A DNA stretch of 64,000 nt from Pontibacter liquoris (GTDB lineage: Bacteria; Bacteroidota; Bacteroidia; Cytophagales; Hymenobacteraceae): NCBI RefSeq assembly GCF_022758235.1, contig NZ_JALEBG010000002.1:620001-684000 (forward strand), given 5' to 3'. Numbering within the stretch: the stretch's first letter is position 1; every line of letters starts with the position of its first letter. Shown here piece after piece: positions 24,650 to 33,180 of this stretch. The notes below the pieces were generated by a model that worked only from the letters and a program-made list of their open reading frames with translations, was not told the DNA's origin and did not search any database. The position numbers and the translations under genes are program-made.

Positions 24650-25966
24650 CTACACCGCGTCAGATAAGCTCGTGAAGGTAAAGTCACGGATGCGCATCGG
24701 GGGTACCAGGCTGCCGCTGATGCGCTGCGGTTTGCCCAGCGCGTCGAGGTTGTTGAGCATGATCACGGGGCTTTCGTTGAAGCGGAAGTTCTTCACCGGA
24801 TACATGATCTTACCATTCTCGATGTAGAACGTCCCGTCGCGGGTGAGGCCGGTGTAAAGCAGCGTCTGCGGGTCTACGGCGCGGATGTACCACAGGCGCG
24901 TTACCAGGATGCCCCGCTTGGTGCCTTTGATCAGATCTTCCAGCGACTGGTTGCCGCCTTCCATGATCATGTTGCCCGGAGGAGGCGTAGATACGCTGCC
25001 TTTGCTGGAAGCCCAGAAACGGGTGTTGTACATGTTCTTTACCACGCCTTTGTCGATCCAGGTAACTTTCTGCTGCGGGCGGCCATCGCCGGAAAAAGGC
25101 GCAGAAGGCACTTCGGCATTGCTTGGGTCGGAGTAAATGGTGATACGCTCATCTACCAGCTGCTCGCCTAATTTGGTTTTGCCTCCTGCCTTGCTCAGGA
25201 AGCTGCGGCCTTCTTCGGCACTGCGCTGGTCCATGTTGCCGAACATGTTCTGCAGCAGGTCGATGGAAGCGGCGGGCTCCAGGATAACCGTATACTTGCC
25301 TGGCTCCAGCGCCCGGGCATTCTTGGAATTGGCCGCCTTTTCGGCAGCAATCTGCGAGGCTTTGCCGGTGTCGAGCTTGCTCACATCCGAGAAATCCTGC
25401 GTTACATAACCCGAGCCGGTGCCGTCGGCGGTGCGCATGGTTACCGAGAAATCAACCGTGGTAGAAGGGTGATAGGCAAACAGGCCTTTGGAGTTGAGCT
25501 TGGCTACAAAGTTGGCGTAGTGCTCCAGAAAGCCGGCCGCTGTGAGCCCTTTGGCTGAGGCGGCAGCGATACTTTTCGCGGCTGCATCGGCGCGGTAAGC
25601 GGGATCTATGGCTGCCGTCGTATCGAAATGCTCTTTGGTGGTGCTGTATTTCTGCGGGCCCAGCAGCTCGATGTACTCGGGGCTTTCGGGGGCCAGGCGC
25701 GCCACTTCTTCGGAGCGGCGGATCACCTTTTCCAGCGACTTATCGTCGAACTCGTTGATGGTGGCCACCCCGGAGCGTTTGCCAAAGCGCGACTCTACCG
25801 ACATGGACACGTTCTCTTCGGCGCCGCTGGTAGACACTTCGTTTCGGGCATAACGGATGTTGCCGCCCGCATTGCCGCTGAGCGTTATCTCGCACTCATC
25901 GGCTTTGGAATAAGCCAGGGCCTTCTTCAGGATCGCCTGCGCTTCTTCTTTACTTAATATTGCCAT
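24650..25966 (-). CDS. TldE/PmbA-type protein (TldD-related, no zinc motif)
   Basis: 438 residues. The N-terminal part (YSKADECEITLSGNAGGNIR, then NEVSTSGAEENVSMSVESRF) and the C-terminal part (RGILVTRLWYIRAVDPQTL, then LTRDGTFYIENGKIMYPVKN) are typical of the TldD/PmbA family. There is no HExxxH, so this is the non-catalytic partner, like E. coli TldE. TldD and TldE form a zinc metalloprotease heterodimer that trims flexible peptides and helps mature some ribosomally made peptides. The catalytic partner is encoded just upstream on the same strand at 26258-27904. The 291-base gap between them holds an inverted repeat pair. Confidence 0.88.
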   Translation of the reverse strand: MAILSKEEAQAILKKALAYSKADECEITLSGNAGGNIRYARNEVSTSGAEENVSMSVESRFGKRSGVATINEFDDKSLEKVIRRSEEVARLAPESPEYIELLGPQKYSTTKEHFDTTAAIDPAYRADAAAKSIAAASAKGLTAAGFLEHYANFVAKLNSKGLFAYHPSTTVDFSVTMRTADGTGSGYVTQDFSDVSKLDTGKASQIAAEKAANSKNARALEPGKYTVILEPAASIDLLQNMFGNMDQRSAEEGRSFLSKAGGKTKLGEQLVDERITIYSDPSNAEVPSAPFSGDGRPQQKVTWIDKGVVKNMYNTRFWASSKGSVSTPPPGNMIMEGGNQSLEDLIKGTKRGILVTRLWYIRAVDPQTLLYTGLTRDGTFYIENGKIMYPVKNFRFNESPVIMLNNLDALGKPQRISGSLVPPMRIRDFTFTSLSDAV

Positions 25967-26006
25967 TTTGATGTCTTTGCTAAATTTGAAACTGTATTAC
26001 TTATGC

Positions 26007-26032
26007 AGTTCTGAGTCTTGAGTTCTGAGTTA
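26007..26032. repeat. 7-bp-period ACTCARA-type micro-array, second copy
   Basis: Read on the - strand: TAACTCAG AACTCAAG ACTCAG AACT, largely in 7-base steps (ACTCAGA ACTCAAG ACTCAGA). It sits just upstream of the TldE start codon at 25966. Confidence 0.6.
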
Positions 26033-26064
26033 CAGGAGGAAATCATCGGGCAAGTAACACGGGC

Positions 26065-26095
26065 AAGTCCCCCTTTGAAGGGGGTAGGGGGATGA
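26065..26095. repeat. CCCCCTTTGAAGGGGG hairpin repeat, copy 2 (direct)
   Basis: AAGTCCCCCTTTGAAGGGGG then TAGGGGGATGA, nearly identical to copy 1. Together with the inverted copy at 26180 it can form a stem of about 30 bp. Confidence 0.85.
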
Positions 26096-26179
26096 TTACA
26101 CCTGCGAACAATCATTTATGAAATTTTGTCACAAACCATTTTAGGCAGCGTCAGAACTTCCTGGCGTTTCACGGGCTTT

Positions 26180-26209
26180 CATCCCCCTGCCCCCTTCAAA
26201 GGGGGACTT
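26180..26209. repeat. CCCCCTTTGAAGGGGG hairpin repeat, copy 3 (inverted)
   Basis: CATCCCCCTGCCCCCTTCAA followed by AGGGGGACTT is the reverse complement of copy 2 with one change. The two copies flank about 85 bases in the tldE-tldD gap. Confidence 0.85.
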
Positions 26210-26257
26210 TGTAAACCGTATACTTTCTAGCATTCAGAACTCGTGACTGAAAAATCG

Positions 26258-27904
26258 TCAGATTTTTCTGGCCGTATTGATCACGTTCACGCCGTTAAAG
26301 CGGGTGTGGGCCGAGCCGTGCGATACAGCACTGATCTGGCTGGGCTGGCCTTTGCCGTCGAAGAACGAACCGAACAGGCGGTAATCGCTTTCGTCGCAGG
26401 AGCCGGCGCAGGAGTTCCAGAATTCCTGGGTGTTGCTCTGGTAAGCCACATCCTCCAGCGGACCAACAATTTTCCCGCCTTTGATCTCGTGGAAGGTGGT
26501 GCCGCCGAACTGGAAGTTATAACGCTGCTGGTCGATGGAATACGAGCCACGGCCGGCAATATAAATGCCTTTATCCACGCCGGCGATAAGCTGATCGACG
26601 TTCATTTTTTCTTTGCCCGGCGCCAGCGAAACGTTCGGCATGCGCTGGAACTGCACCGAGCTCCAGCTGTCGGCGTAGCAGCAGCCATGCGACTCTTTCT
26701 CGCCGATGATGTGCGCCTGGTCGCGGATGGCTTCGTAGTTTACCAGCACGCCGTTCTTGATCAGGTCCCACTGCTTGGTCTTCACGCCTTCATCGTCCCA
26801 GCCTACCAGGCCCAGCGAGCCTTTCTGCGTCTTGTCGGCAATGATGTTCACTTTATCAGAGCCATACTTAAAGCTCTTTGTTTTCCACTTGTCCAGCGTG
26901 GCGAAGGAAGTACCGGCGTAGTTGGCTTCGTAGCCCAGCACACGGTCCAGTTCCAGCGGGTGGCCCACCGATTCGTGGATGGTGAGGCCCAGGTGGTTGG
27001 GGTCGAGCACCAGATCATACTTGCCGGCCACTACCGACTTGGCTGTGAGCTTTTCTTTGGCTTGTTTGGCTGCCAGGGCGGCATCTTCCAGCATGTCGTA
27101 GGCATAGCGGTAGCCAACCAGGCCGGTACCTTTCGGGCCGGCTATTTTCTCGGCAGCTTTGGGCTCCATGTACTCGTAGCCCATACCCATCGGCGCGCTC
27201 AGCGCCTCGCGGGTCTTAAACTTGCCGGATGCTTTATCCACCACTGTTACCGTAAAGTTTGGCCAGATACGGTGAATGTCCTGGTCTATATAGGAGCCGT
27301 CGGTTGAAGCGAAATATTTCTGTTCGTTTACCTGAAACAGGGCCGAGTTCACAAAGCTGGCGCCGTTGTCCATGGCTTTGGCGTTGGCAGCCAGCAGCAG
27401 CTCGGCTTTCTGGCCCACGGGCACTTCGAAGGCGTTCTTTTCCAGCGGTGTGCGCCAGCTTACCTCGCCATACCCTTTTACAGGCGCCAGTTGTACTGGC
27501 TCTTTCTGCAGCTTGGCATTGGCCTTGGCAATGGCTACGGCCTGCTCTGCGGCTTTGGCCACGCCCTTATCCGATACATCGGAAGTGGCGGCAAAACCCC
27601 AGGTGCCGTTGGCCAGCACGCGTACACCTACGCCAAACGATTCGGCATTCACAATGTTCTGCACCTGCTTTTCGCGGGTAAAGATGTACTGCTGCAGGTA
27701 GCGGCCAATGCGCACATCGGCGTAGTTGGCGCCTTTCGATTTAGCGGTATTCAGGGCCACATCAGCCAGGCGCTTTTTCAGTGCCGGGTCTATTGTTTCC
27801 AGCGCCCGCTCCGGTGCTATCATATTACCGAACACGGGGATGGAGGGCAGCATTAAGCCGCCAAAGCCCAGCGCCGATAACTCAAGGAAGTTCCGTCGTT
27901 TCAA
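26258..27904 (-). CDS. TldD-like zinc metalloprotease with Tat signal
   Basis: 548 residues. The N-terminus is a twin-arginine signal (MKRRNFLELSALGFGGLMLP), so the protein is probably exported folded. The zinc motif HESVGH (HExxxH) is at 310-315, within LGLTIHESVGHPLELDRVLG, and the C-terminal family block reads GRGSYSIDQQRYNFQFGGTT. It is longer than E. coli TldD, partly because of the leader. Its partner without the zinc motif is encoded just downstream. A Tat leader on TldD but none on TldE is notable, since the two would need to meet in the same compartment. The substrate is unknown. Confidence 0.9.
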   Translation of the reverse strand: MKRRNFLELSALGFGGLMLPSIPVFGNMIAPERALETIDPALKKRLADVALNTAKSKGANYADVRIGRYLQQYIFTREKQVQNIVNAESFGVGVRVLANGTWGFAATSDVSDKGVAKAAEQAVAIAKANAKLQKEPVQLAPVKGYGEVSWRTPLEKNAFEVPVGQKAELLLAANAKAMDNGASFVNSALFQVNEQKYFASTDGSYIDQDIHRIWPNFTVTVVDKASGKFKTREALSAPMGMGYEYMEPKAAEKIAGPKGTGLVGYRYAYDMLEDAALAAKQAKEKLTAKSVVAGKYDLVLDPNHLGLTIHESVGHPLELDRVLGYEANYAGTSFATLDKWKTKSFKYGSDKVNIIADKTQKGSLGLVGWDDEGVKTKQWDLIKNGVLVNYEAIRDQAHIIGEKESHGCCYADSWSSVQFQRMPNVSLAPGKEKMNVDQLIAGVDKGIYIAGRGSYSIDQQRYNFQFGGTTFHEIKGGKIVGPLEDVAYQSNTQEFWNSCAGSCDESDYRLFGSFFDGKGQPSQISAVSHGSAHTRFNGVNVINTARKI

Positions 27905-28064
27905 GGTGTAGAAGTTTTATAGTTTGATAAGTTTAGTTTTAGGTAGCTAAGTATAGCAATACTATTTTGCTTATCAAAGTTTAAGGAGCCGCAATCTGCC
28001 GGGCAGCAGTATTTTATAGATGAACAGCGGCAGAGTTTCTACTAACCTACAGGGGTATAAATGC

Positions 28065-28100
28065 AAAAAGCGCAGCACCTGTGGCAGGCCTGCGCTTTTC
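28065..28100 (-). terminator. Terminator after the RlpA-SPOR gene
   Basis: An 11-bp stem (AAAAAGCGCAG with CTGCGCTTTTC, one end mismatch) with A and T runs on both sides, 22 bases beyond the stop at 28122. Confidence 0.8.
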
Positions 28101-28121
28101 GTGATGGGGTAAAGGGATGTC

Positions 28122-28760
28122 TTAAGCCTCTTTTACCAAACCTGATAATCCTTCTTCTTCCAGTAACTCGTTGAAGGCTTCGGCTTGCTGGCGGCTCTCG
28201 AAGCGGCCGGCGCGGATGCGGAGCACTTTGCGGCCGTTTACCTGCTCTTCGTCAAGTTCTACCGGCAGGTCTTTGTCAAAGGCTTTTAAGCGCTGGCTCA
28301 GTTGCTGGGCATTTTTAGCATTGCGGTAGGTGCCGGTCTGGATGGTGTAGAACCCTGCGTTGGCCGGGTCATAGTCGCCGGGCAGTTCGAGTACTTCTAC
28401 TTTCACGTCGCCAATTCCCTGGCTGCGCATGTGGAGCTTGCGGGCGGCCGCTTCCGACACATCAATGATGCGCTCGCCTACATAGGGGCCCCTGTCGTTG
28501 ATGCGCACTACAACTGATTCGTTGTTGGCCAGGTTGGTTACTTTAACTTTAGTTCCGAAGGGGAGCGTGTTGTGAGCGGCGGTCATGTCGTTTTTGTTAT
28601 AGCGCTCGCCGCTGCTGGTTTTTTTGCCGTGGTATTGGCTTCCGTACCACGAAGCTTGACCTTTTTGGATGTCGTTGCTCTGTGCAAAAACCGGCTGGTT
28701 AAAACCGATGAATAAGATAAGCGTTACTGTTAAAATGAAGCACTTTCTATTAATTATCAT
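28122..28760 (-). CDS. rlpA: RlpA-family lytic transglycosylase-like protein with SPOR domain
   Basis: 212 residues from the ATG at 28760, chosen because it places a good signal peptide (MIINRKCFILTVTLILFIGF) at the very start; an in-frame ATG 12 codons upstream would only add a hydrophilic extension. The double-psi barrel domain carries GQASWYGSQYHGKKTSSGE, FGTKVKVTNLAN and VVRINDRGPYVGERIIDVSE, the RlpA signatures. A SPOR domain follows (about 125-212; GFYTIQTGTYRNAKNAQQL), which binds denuded glycan strands at division sites. The likely role is peptidoglycan trimming during septation. The gene is monocistronic. Confidence 0.92.
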   Translation of the reverse strand: MIINRKCFILTVTLILFIGFNQPVFAQSNDIQKGQASWYGSQYHGKKTSSGERYNKNDMTAAHNTLPFGTKVKVTNLANNESVVVRINDRGPYVGERIIDVSEAAARKLHMRSQGIGDVKVEVLELPGDYDPANAGFYTIQTGTYRNAKNAQQLSQRLKAFDKDLPVELDEEQVNGRKVLRIRAGRFESRQQAEAFNELLEEEGLSGLVKEA

Positions 28761-29108
28761 ATGGTTAATAGTTGGTGAAGCGACAAAGATACGCAAATAT
28801 TCAAAAATAAGACCTTTTACGCTCTAACTGCCCGAAGGATGTGGAGGGGTACAGGCAAAAGTACTACCCATGCTATAAGGCATTATTTTGAAAAACGTCT
28901 GCGTATGGCACGTATGGCCATGTTTTCATATATTGGTAACAGAACGATAAAACTTTAAAAAATAATGTAAAAAAATTTGCAAAAGATCGCCGGCCCTCTC
29001 CTATTTTCGTGATTTCAGGTGCCGGTCACGTTGTATGCGGTAGCCTGCCGTGGCCTGCTGCTGCCTTCGCGGCGCCTGGCACGTATACGCAGTAGCTAAG
29101 TATAAACT
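28761..29108. other. Intergenic region between divergent rlpA and DUF72 genes
   Basis: About 350 bases between genes transcribed away from each other. It must hold both promoters. AT-rich runs lie at 28940-28985, but no exact TAnnTTTG box with a TTG at proper distance is seen, and there is no open frame of note. Confidence 0.5.
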
Positions 29109-30017
29109 ATGGATTTCGGAAAGCTGCCAGACATCAGCCGTGTAGATTTTACGCTGCCCCCCGATCACCCCGATACGCTGCCGCTGCTGCAGCGCTCGGG
29201 CAGTTACCTGAAGCCCCGCGTGTATGTGGGGCTGCCTGTGTGGGTGAACAAAGCCTGGGTAGGCAGCTATTACCCGGCCCGGATGCCCGAAAAAGAATCG
29301 CTGTTGTGGTATGGCCGGCAGTTTAATACCATCGAGCTCAACAGTACGCATTATCATATTCCCAGCCCAACCACTATCGACCGCTGGCGCCAGGCGGTGC
29401 CGCAGGGCTTTACCTTTTGCCCTAAGTTTCCGCAGCTCATCAGCCACGAGGCTGCCCTGCGCAGCACGCAGGGGATAACGGCGGCCTTCTGCGAGGCTAT
29501 CGCCGGGTTAGAAGACAAGCTGGGTGATGCACTTCTGCAGTTGCCGCCCTACTTTGTGCCGGGCCAGCTGCCCGACCTGGAAGCGTTCCTGCAGTTTGTA
29601 CCCGAAAGTATACCCCTTACCGTAGAGTTGCGCCACCCGGACTGGTATGTAGACAATGTAGCCAGCCTGGCGCTGTTCGATGTACTGGAGAAGTATAAGG
29701 CCGGCACGGTGCTGACCGATGTGGCCGGACGACGCGATGTGCTGCACATGCGCCTGACCACGCCCTCGGCCATGATCCGCTTTGTCGGCAACGGCCTCCA
29801 CCCTACTGATTACAGCCGCATTGATGCCTGGGTAGCGCGCCTAAAAGCATGGTTTGAAAACGGCTTGCAGCAGTTATACTTCTTTGTGCATGAGCCCGAT
29901 AATACGGCCTCGCCTGAGCTGGCCACTTATCTGATCGACCAGCTCAATAAGGCCTGCGGCTTTGACCTGAAGCCTCCCCGAAAGCTGGTGCACCCGGTGC
30001 AGGGAGAGTTGTTTTAA
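29109..30017 (+). CDS. DUF72 (YecE-like) TIM-barrel protein
   Basis: 302 residues, cytoplasmic. The DUF72 pattern is clear: VYVGLPVWVNKAWVGSYYP, then FNTIELNSTHYHIPS, TFCPKFPQLISHE, LQLPPYFVPG, VELRHPDWY and the closing YFFVHEPDN. The family forms a TIM barrel with conserved acidic, His and Arg residues, and its reaction is not settled. The start is the ATG at 29109, 6 bases after an AAGTATAAAC word. No operon partner is apparent: the next gene is on the opposite strand. Confidence 0.92.
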   Translation: MDFGKLPDISRVDFTLPPDHPDTLPLLQRSGSYLKPRVYVGLPVWVNKAWVGSYYPARMPEKESLLWYGRQFNTIELNSTHYHIPSPTTIDRWRQAVPQGFTFCPKFPQLISHEAALRSTQGITAAFCEAIAGLEDKLGDALLQLPPYFVPGQLPDLEAFLQFVPESIPLTVELRHPDWYVDNVASLALFDVLEKYKAGTVLTDVAGRRDVLHMRLTTPSAMIRFVGNGLHPTDYSRIDAWVARLKAWFENGLQQLYFFVHEPDNTASPELATYLIDQLNKACGFDLKPPRKLVHPVQGELF

Positions 30018-30111
30018 AGGGGCAGAACGCGAAATCTTTCTTCATCGCTCCTAAAGCAGAAGCGACACGGCTATACTTGTGGAAGGTGTTTTCGGAGCCT
30101 ACTTCTGTGCT

Positions 30112-30498
30112 TTAAAGGTATTGCTTTAACCATTCCTTCGCCGCTTTGTCGTCGGTAAAGCTTTTCATCGGAATAGGCGGCGATTTTAATTTGAAAAGGA
30201 CATTCATGATGAGTTGCGAAAGCCCCGGTTTGGCAACCATCGCCATAGCCGTGTAAATGTGAGGCAGCTGTTCTGTCGAGAATCGGCGGGTTTCCTTGTC
30301 CGGAACAGGAGAGTTTTTGAGGTAGATGAGTAGCGGCACCGGTTTGTTACCCGTGATCTGTTTGACCAGGGCCACATTGCCTGAAATGTTTTCTACTGTC
30401 CGCCGGATGCTTTTGGAAAGGGAAACCAGCACGCCTTCATCGAACCAGTAGGTAGCAATTTCTCCTTCGTAGGTCTGTCTGTCGGTGGGAGCTGTCAT
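30112..30498 (-). CDS. Small SpoIIAA/STAS-like protein (DUF7793-type)
   Basis: 128 residues, cytoplasmic, no signal peptide. The layout (YWFDEGVLVSLSKS, then LLIYLKN, then YTAMAMVAKPGLSQLIMNVL, PPIPMKSFTDDKAAKEWLKQ) matches small STAS/SEC14-like Bacteroidota proteins in which a SpoIIAA-like fold ends in the phrase FTDEEEALEWLK. The role in the family is unknown, possibly partner switching or lipid or anion binding. It is monocistronic and the gap upstream carries a structured repeat. The family call comes from pattern recall and should be tested by profile search. Confidence 0.6.
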   Translation of the reverse strand: MTAPTDRQTYEGEIATYWFDEGVLVSLSKSIRRTVENISGNVALVKQITGNKPVPLLIYLKNSPVPDKETRRFSTEQLPHIYTAMAMVAKPGLSQLIMNVLFKLKSPPIPMKSFTDDKAAKEWLKQYL

Positions 30499-30654
30499 GG
30501 GGCTGTCTATTAAGGAGCTATTAAACCGGATTACACCTTTAAAGCTATGAAATACAGGTATAGAAAAGAAGGCTTTCTGCTGCTGTGTTGCGGTGCTTTG
30601 TTTTACTCGGATATATAGTCACATACACCAGCCATCTCTCGTCTCACTCCCCCT

Positions 30655-30745
30655 GTATAAGCAGGTGTAACTTGACGCCTTTGGCTCCAGTGAAGTCTGA
30701 GGCTTCACATCATTTATAGGACACGCGTCAGAAGACTCGCGCCAG
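30655..30745. repeat. ~91-bp structured intergenic repeat, copy A
   Basis: Aligns over its full length with 32962-33051. It begins GTATAAGCAGGTGTAA and ends CGCGCCAG. Three possible hairpins: around GCCTTTGGC, TGAAG/CTTCA, and CGCGTC/GACTCGCG. It lies within the 338-base gene-free gap 30499-30836. Confidence 0.8.
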
Positions 30746-30836
30746 CGGGGTAAGTATAACCAGGCAAAGTATGGCCGGCAGCAAGTAGCGTCCTGCTATG
30801 CGGCGTGGCTTAGTACCTGGAAAGCCCGAGCACACA

Positions 30837-31826
30837 TTACTTTTCATACAGCAGCGTGGCATACAACCCGATGCTCTTCACGTTGAGCAGTCCTGAGCGC
30901 ACGATTTTCCAGGGGGTTTTATCTGATTCCCTGTAAAAGGTGATCTGCCCTTCGGGTTCCGTTGCAAAAGCGATGAGGGTGCTGCTGTTTAACCGGTTTG
31001 TTTCTGTTAGCCATTCAATTACCACGGCAAAGTCCTCCTTTAGCGTGATGTTGTATGGCGCCAGGTCCACTGATATCCAACCCGTATGATGTGGCGGCAC
31101 GGTTATGAGCACGGGTTTCGGGAGCAGGTCGCGGTGCGGCAGATTGTCTTTAAGCGAATAGAGGTGTATGCCGAAGGCGGCTTTTTCACTGCCCGAACCG
31201 GCCAGCCCAAAGCTGACGCGCTGCACAAACGCTGGTCCGTTCTTTAAATAGATCTTGTTCCCGATCTCCTGCCCCGGCGTTACGGCCTTTAAGGTGTCTG
31301 ACGGGCTGAATTCGTAATGAAAAGGCGAGCCTTCGTCTATGTGGTAGCCTGTTTTCTTTGTCTTCCATTTGCGGGCTTTTGCCTTTACTTCTACCTCGCT
31401 GAGCCTTTCGTGCTTTGGTACCAGCAAAAGCGTTAGGTTTGTAGCACCCATTTTCTCTTGCAACAATCCGGCTATACTTACGTCCTGCGGCATGTAACCA
31501 AGCGATGTAATCCGAATACTGCCCTGCAGGTGCTGTGGGTTTAGCGGCAAAGTAAACGCCCCTTTGCTGTTGGTTTGCGTGCTGGTTCTGTTGCTGCTTG
31601 CCGTTACGGCAGCATAAGGAACCGGCAGGCGCGTGGCCTTGTCCAGAACAACTCCGCTAACCGTTACCGCTTTAGGCACTGCTGCCAAAGAATCTGCAGC
31701 AGGTAGCGTTTGAAATGCTCGGGCGCCTGCCGGGCTGTAAAGGAGTAGTGCTGTCGCGCAATAACAGCACAACAGCATCTTCCTGCTTCTTCGCTTAAGA
31801 ACCAAACCAAGTATGTGCGTCATCAT
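30837..31826 (-). CDS. Secreted protein with carboxypeptidase-regulatory-like domain, paralog 1
   Basis: 330 residues from the ATG pair at 31826; the frame is open further up but those residues are hydrophilic and do not help the signal peptide. A membrane or signal segment (MLLCCYCATALLLYSPAGAR) lies near residues 17-37. A CarboxypepD_reg-like beta domain follows (TVSGVVLDKATRLPVPYAAV, then SKGAFTLPL, then ITSLGYMPQ), as in TonB-linked receptors, but no receptor barrel follows. The second half (GNKIYLKNGPAFVQRVSFGL, then GWISVDLAPYNITLKEDF) matches the neighbour at 31951-32796. Function unknown; envelope location likely. Confidence 0.65.
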   Translation of the reverse strand: MMTHILGLVLKRRSRKMLLCCYCATALLLYSPAGARAFQTLPAADSLAAVPKAVTVSGVVLDKATRLPVPYAAVTASSNRTSTQTNSKGAFTLPLNPQHLQGSIRITSLGYMPQDVSIAGLLQEKMGATNLTLLLVPKHERLSEVEVKAKARKWKTKKTGYHIDEGSPFHYEFSPSDTLKAVTPGQEIGNKIYLKNGPAFVQRVSFGLAGSGSEKAAFGIHLYSLKDNLPHRDLLPKPVLITVPPHHTGWISVDLAPYNITLKEDFAVVIEWLTETNRLNSSTLIAFATEPEGQITFYRESDKTPWKIVRSGLLNVKSIGLYATLLYEK

Positions 31827-31950
31827 CCGGTTGCTGTTACTAAAAAGAGTGGTGCCTTTAATCGGACCATTGCAAATGCTTTCATGCTCTTTCAGAATTT
31901 CGCAGGCCTGCAAAACGGAGGTAATCTATTAGCTTGAAATAAAGGCAAGA

Positions 31951-32796
31951 TTACTGCCTCACAGTAACATAAGCCGAGAGCCTGCCACCTGCTGTTTGCC
32001 GCCACGCGCCCAAGCTAACATTACGGGCATATATGCTGCCGCCCAGTACAGCACCGTAAAAGAACAGGAACTTCTCTGTTTGCTGTTTATCGGGCAGGTA
32101 CTCAAAGCCTATAAAGAAGTCGTCATCCACAAAAATGCCGTAGGGTTGCAGGTCTATTGTTACCCATCCTTTTGTTAAAGGTAGCCGTTGCACAATGCTT
32201 TTCTCGACGATGCGGGAGCCGGGTTGGCCACCGGCATTTTTATAAAAATTGATCCGGAAGGAGGCAGAGTCTGCTTTTGTGCTTTTGAGGTAAAGCGTTG
32301 TGGATAATAACTCTGCGCTTTTATCCTTAACGTCTATTAACAACGCTAATTCGGATATATCATCAGAGCTTTTGGTTTCTGCATTGCCAAACACAAAGGG
32401 CATTTTATAGGTTACCCCAAGTTTCCGGATTTTAGGCGCTTTGCTGAGTACCACGACTTCTTGCAGGGCAGTAGCTTTTTCTTTAAGTATGAATGAGTTT
32501 GATGTACTGGCTACGACAGCGCTAACGGGCACCGAAAGCTCCTGGTAGCCGATGGCAGAGAAGGTGATGGTGTCCTGCAAAAACTCCTCTCCAAGCTTCA
32601 GCATAAACTTTCCGTCAGCATCGGCTGCTGTGCCCACCCCTTTCTTTTTGATACCGATGTTTACAAAAGGGATTGCTTCTTTTGCTGTTTCGCTGGTTAC
32701 CGTTCCCTGCACGATGGTGGCTTGGGCGTATACAAAGGAGATGGGTCCCAGCAGGGAAAGTATAAGCGCAGGTAGGGCTATAAGGGCTTTGAGCAT
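31951..32796 (-). CDS. Secreted protein with carboxypeptidase-regulatory-like domain, paralog 2
   Basis: 281 residues with a signal peptide (MLKALIALPALILSLLGPIS, then FVYAQ). It shares the order of parts with the gene directly downstream: a CarboxypepD_reg-like domain (VQGTVTSETAKEAIPFVNIG, then DADGKFMLKL, TFSAIGYQE), a linker and a C-terminal half marked GWVTIDLQPYGIFVDDDFFI. Both proteins end in the same type of beta domain, so the pair probably arose by duplication. The genes lie 124 bases apart on the same strand. The function is unknown, and there is no sorting domain, TonB box or barrel. Confidence 0.72.
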   Translation of the reverse strand: MLKALIALPALILSLLGPISFVYAQATIVQGTVTSETAKEAIPFVNIGIKKKGVGTAADADGKFMLKLGEEFLQDTITFSAIGYQELSVPVSAVVASTSNSFILKEKATALQEVVVLSKAPKIRKLGVTYKMPFVFGNAETKSSDDISELALLIDVKDKSAELLSTTLYLKSTKADSASFRINFYKNAGGQPGSRIVEKSIVQRLPLTKGWVTIDLQPYGIFVDDDFFIGFEYLPDKQQTEKFLFFYGAVLGGSIYARNVSLGAWRQTAGGRLSAYVTVRQ

Positions 32797-32961
32797 AAGG
32801 CGGCATGTTATCAGGTCAGGGCTTTCGGAACCATGCCGGGGCGTGATGCCTGGGCACGATACTTTGAAGATACCTTTTCTAACAGGTGGGTTGCATGCCA
32901 GTGTTTTTATTCTGAGTAAAACAGGTTTGTGTAGATTTCACCGGCAAGTATGACGGCTAAA

Positions 32962-33051
32962 GTATAAGCAGGTGTAATTTGAAGCCTTTGGCTTCAGTGA
33001 AGGCGGAGACTTCACATAATTTTAAAGCACAAGTTTGAAAACTTGCGCCAG
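32962..33051. repeat. ~90-bp structured intergenic repeat, copy B
   Basis: Second copy of the 30655-30745 repeat. GAAGCC/GGCTTC and CAAGTTT/AAACTTG form perfect stems here, where copy A has different but still partly pairing bases. It lies in the 381-base gene-free gap 32797-33177, which also holds a terminator (33090) and a micro-array (33148). Confidence 0.8.
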
Positions 33052-33089
33052 TAAAAACGCGCGTTACCGCAAATACAAAGTATAAGTAC

Positions 33090-33122
33090 AAAAAAGAGGC
33101 TGTCCATTGCTGGCCAGCCTCC
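33090..33122 (-). terminator. Terminator of the inactive M16 gene
   Basis: A 7-bp stem (GAGGCTG with CAGCCTC) and, on the - strand, a run of T. It lies 56 bases after the stop at 33178, beyond the micro-array. Confidence 0.85.
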
Positions 33123-33147
33123 TCTCTTATCAAACAAAGTATAAGAA

Positions 33148-33180
33148 GTCTAATATCTAACGTCTAACATCTAAGAACTA
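33148..33180. repeat. 7-bp-period TTAGAYR micro-array with the M16 stop codon in it
   Basis: On the - strand: TAG TTC TTAGATG TTAGACG TTAGATA TTAGACT. The TAG is the stop codon of the 33178-35262 gene. Confidence 0.7.
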
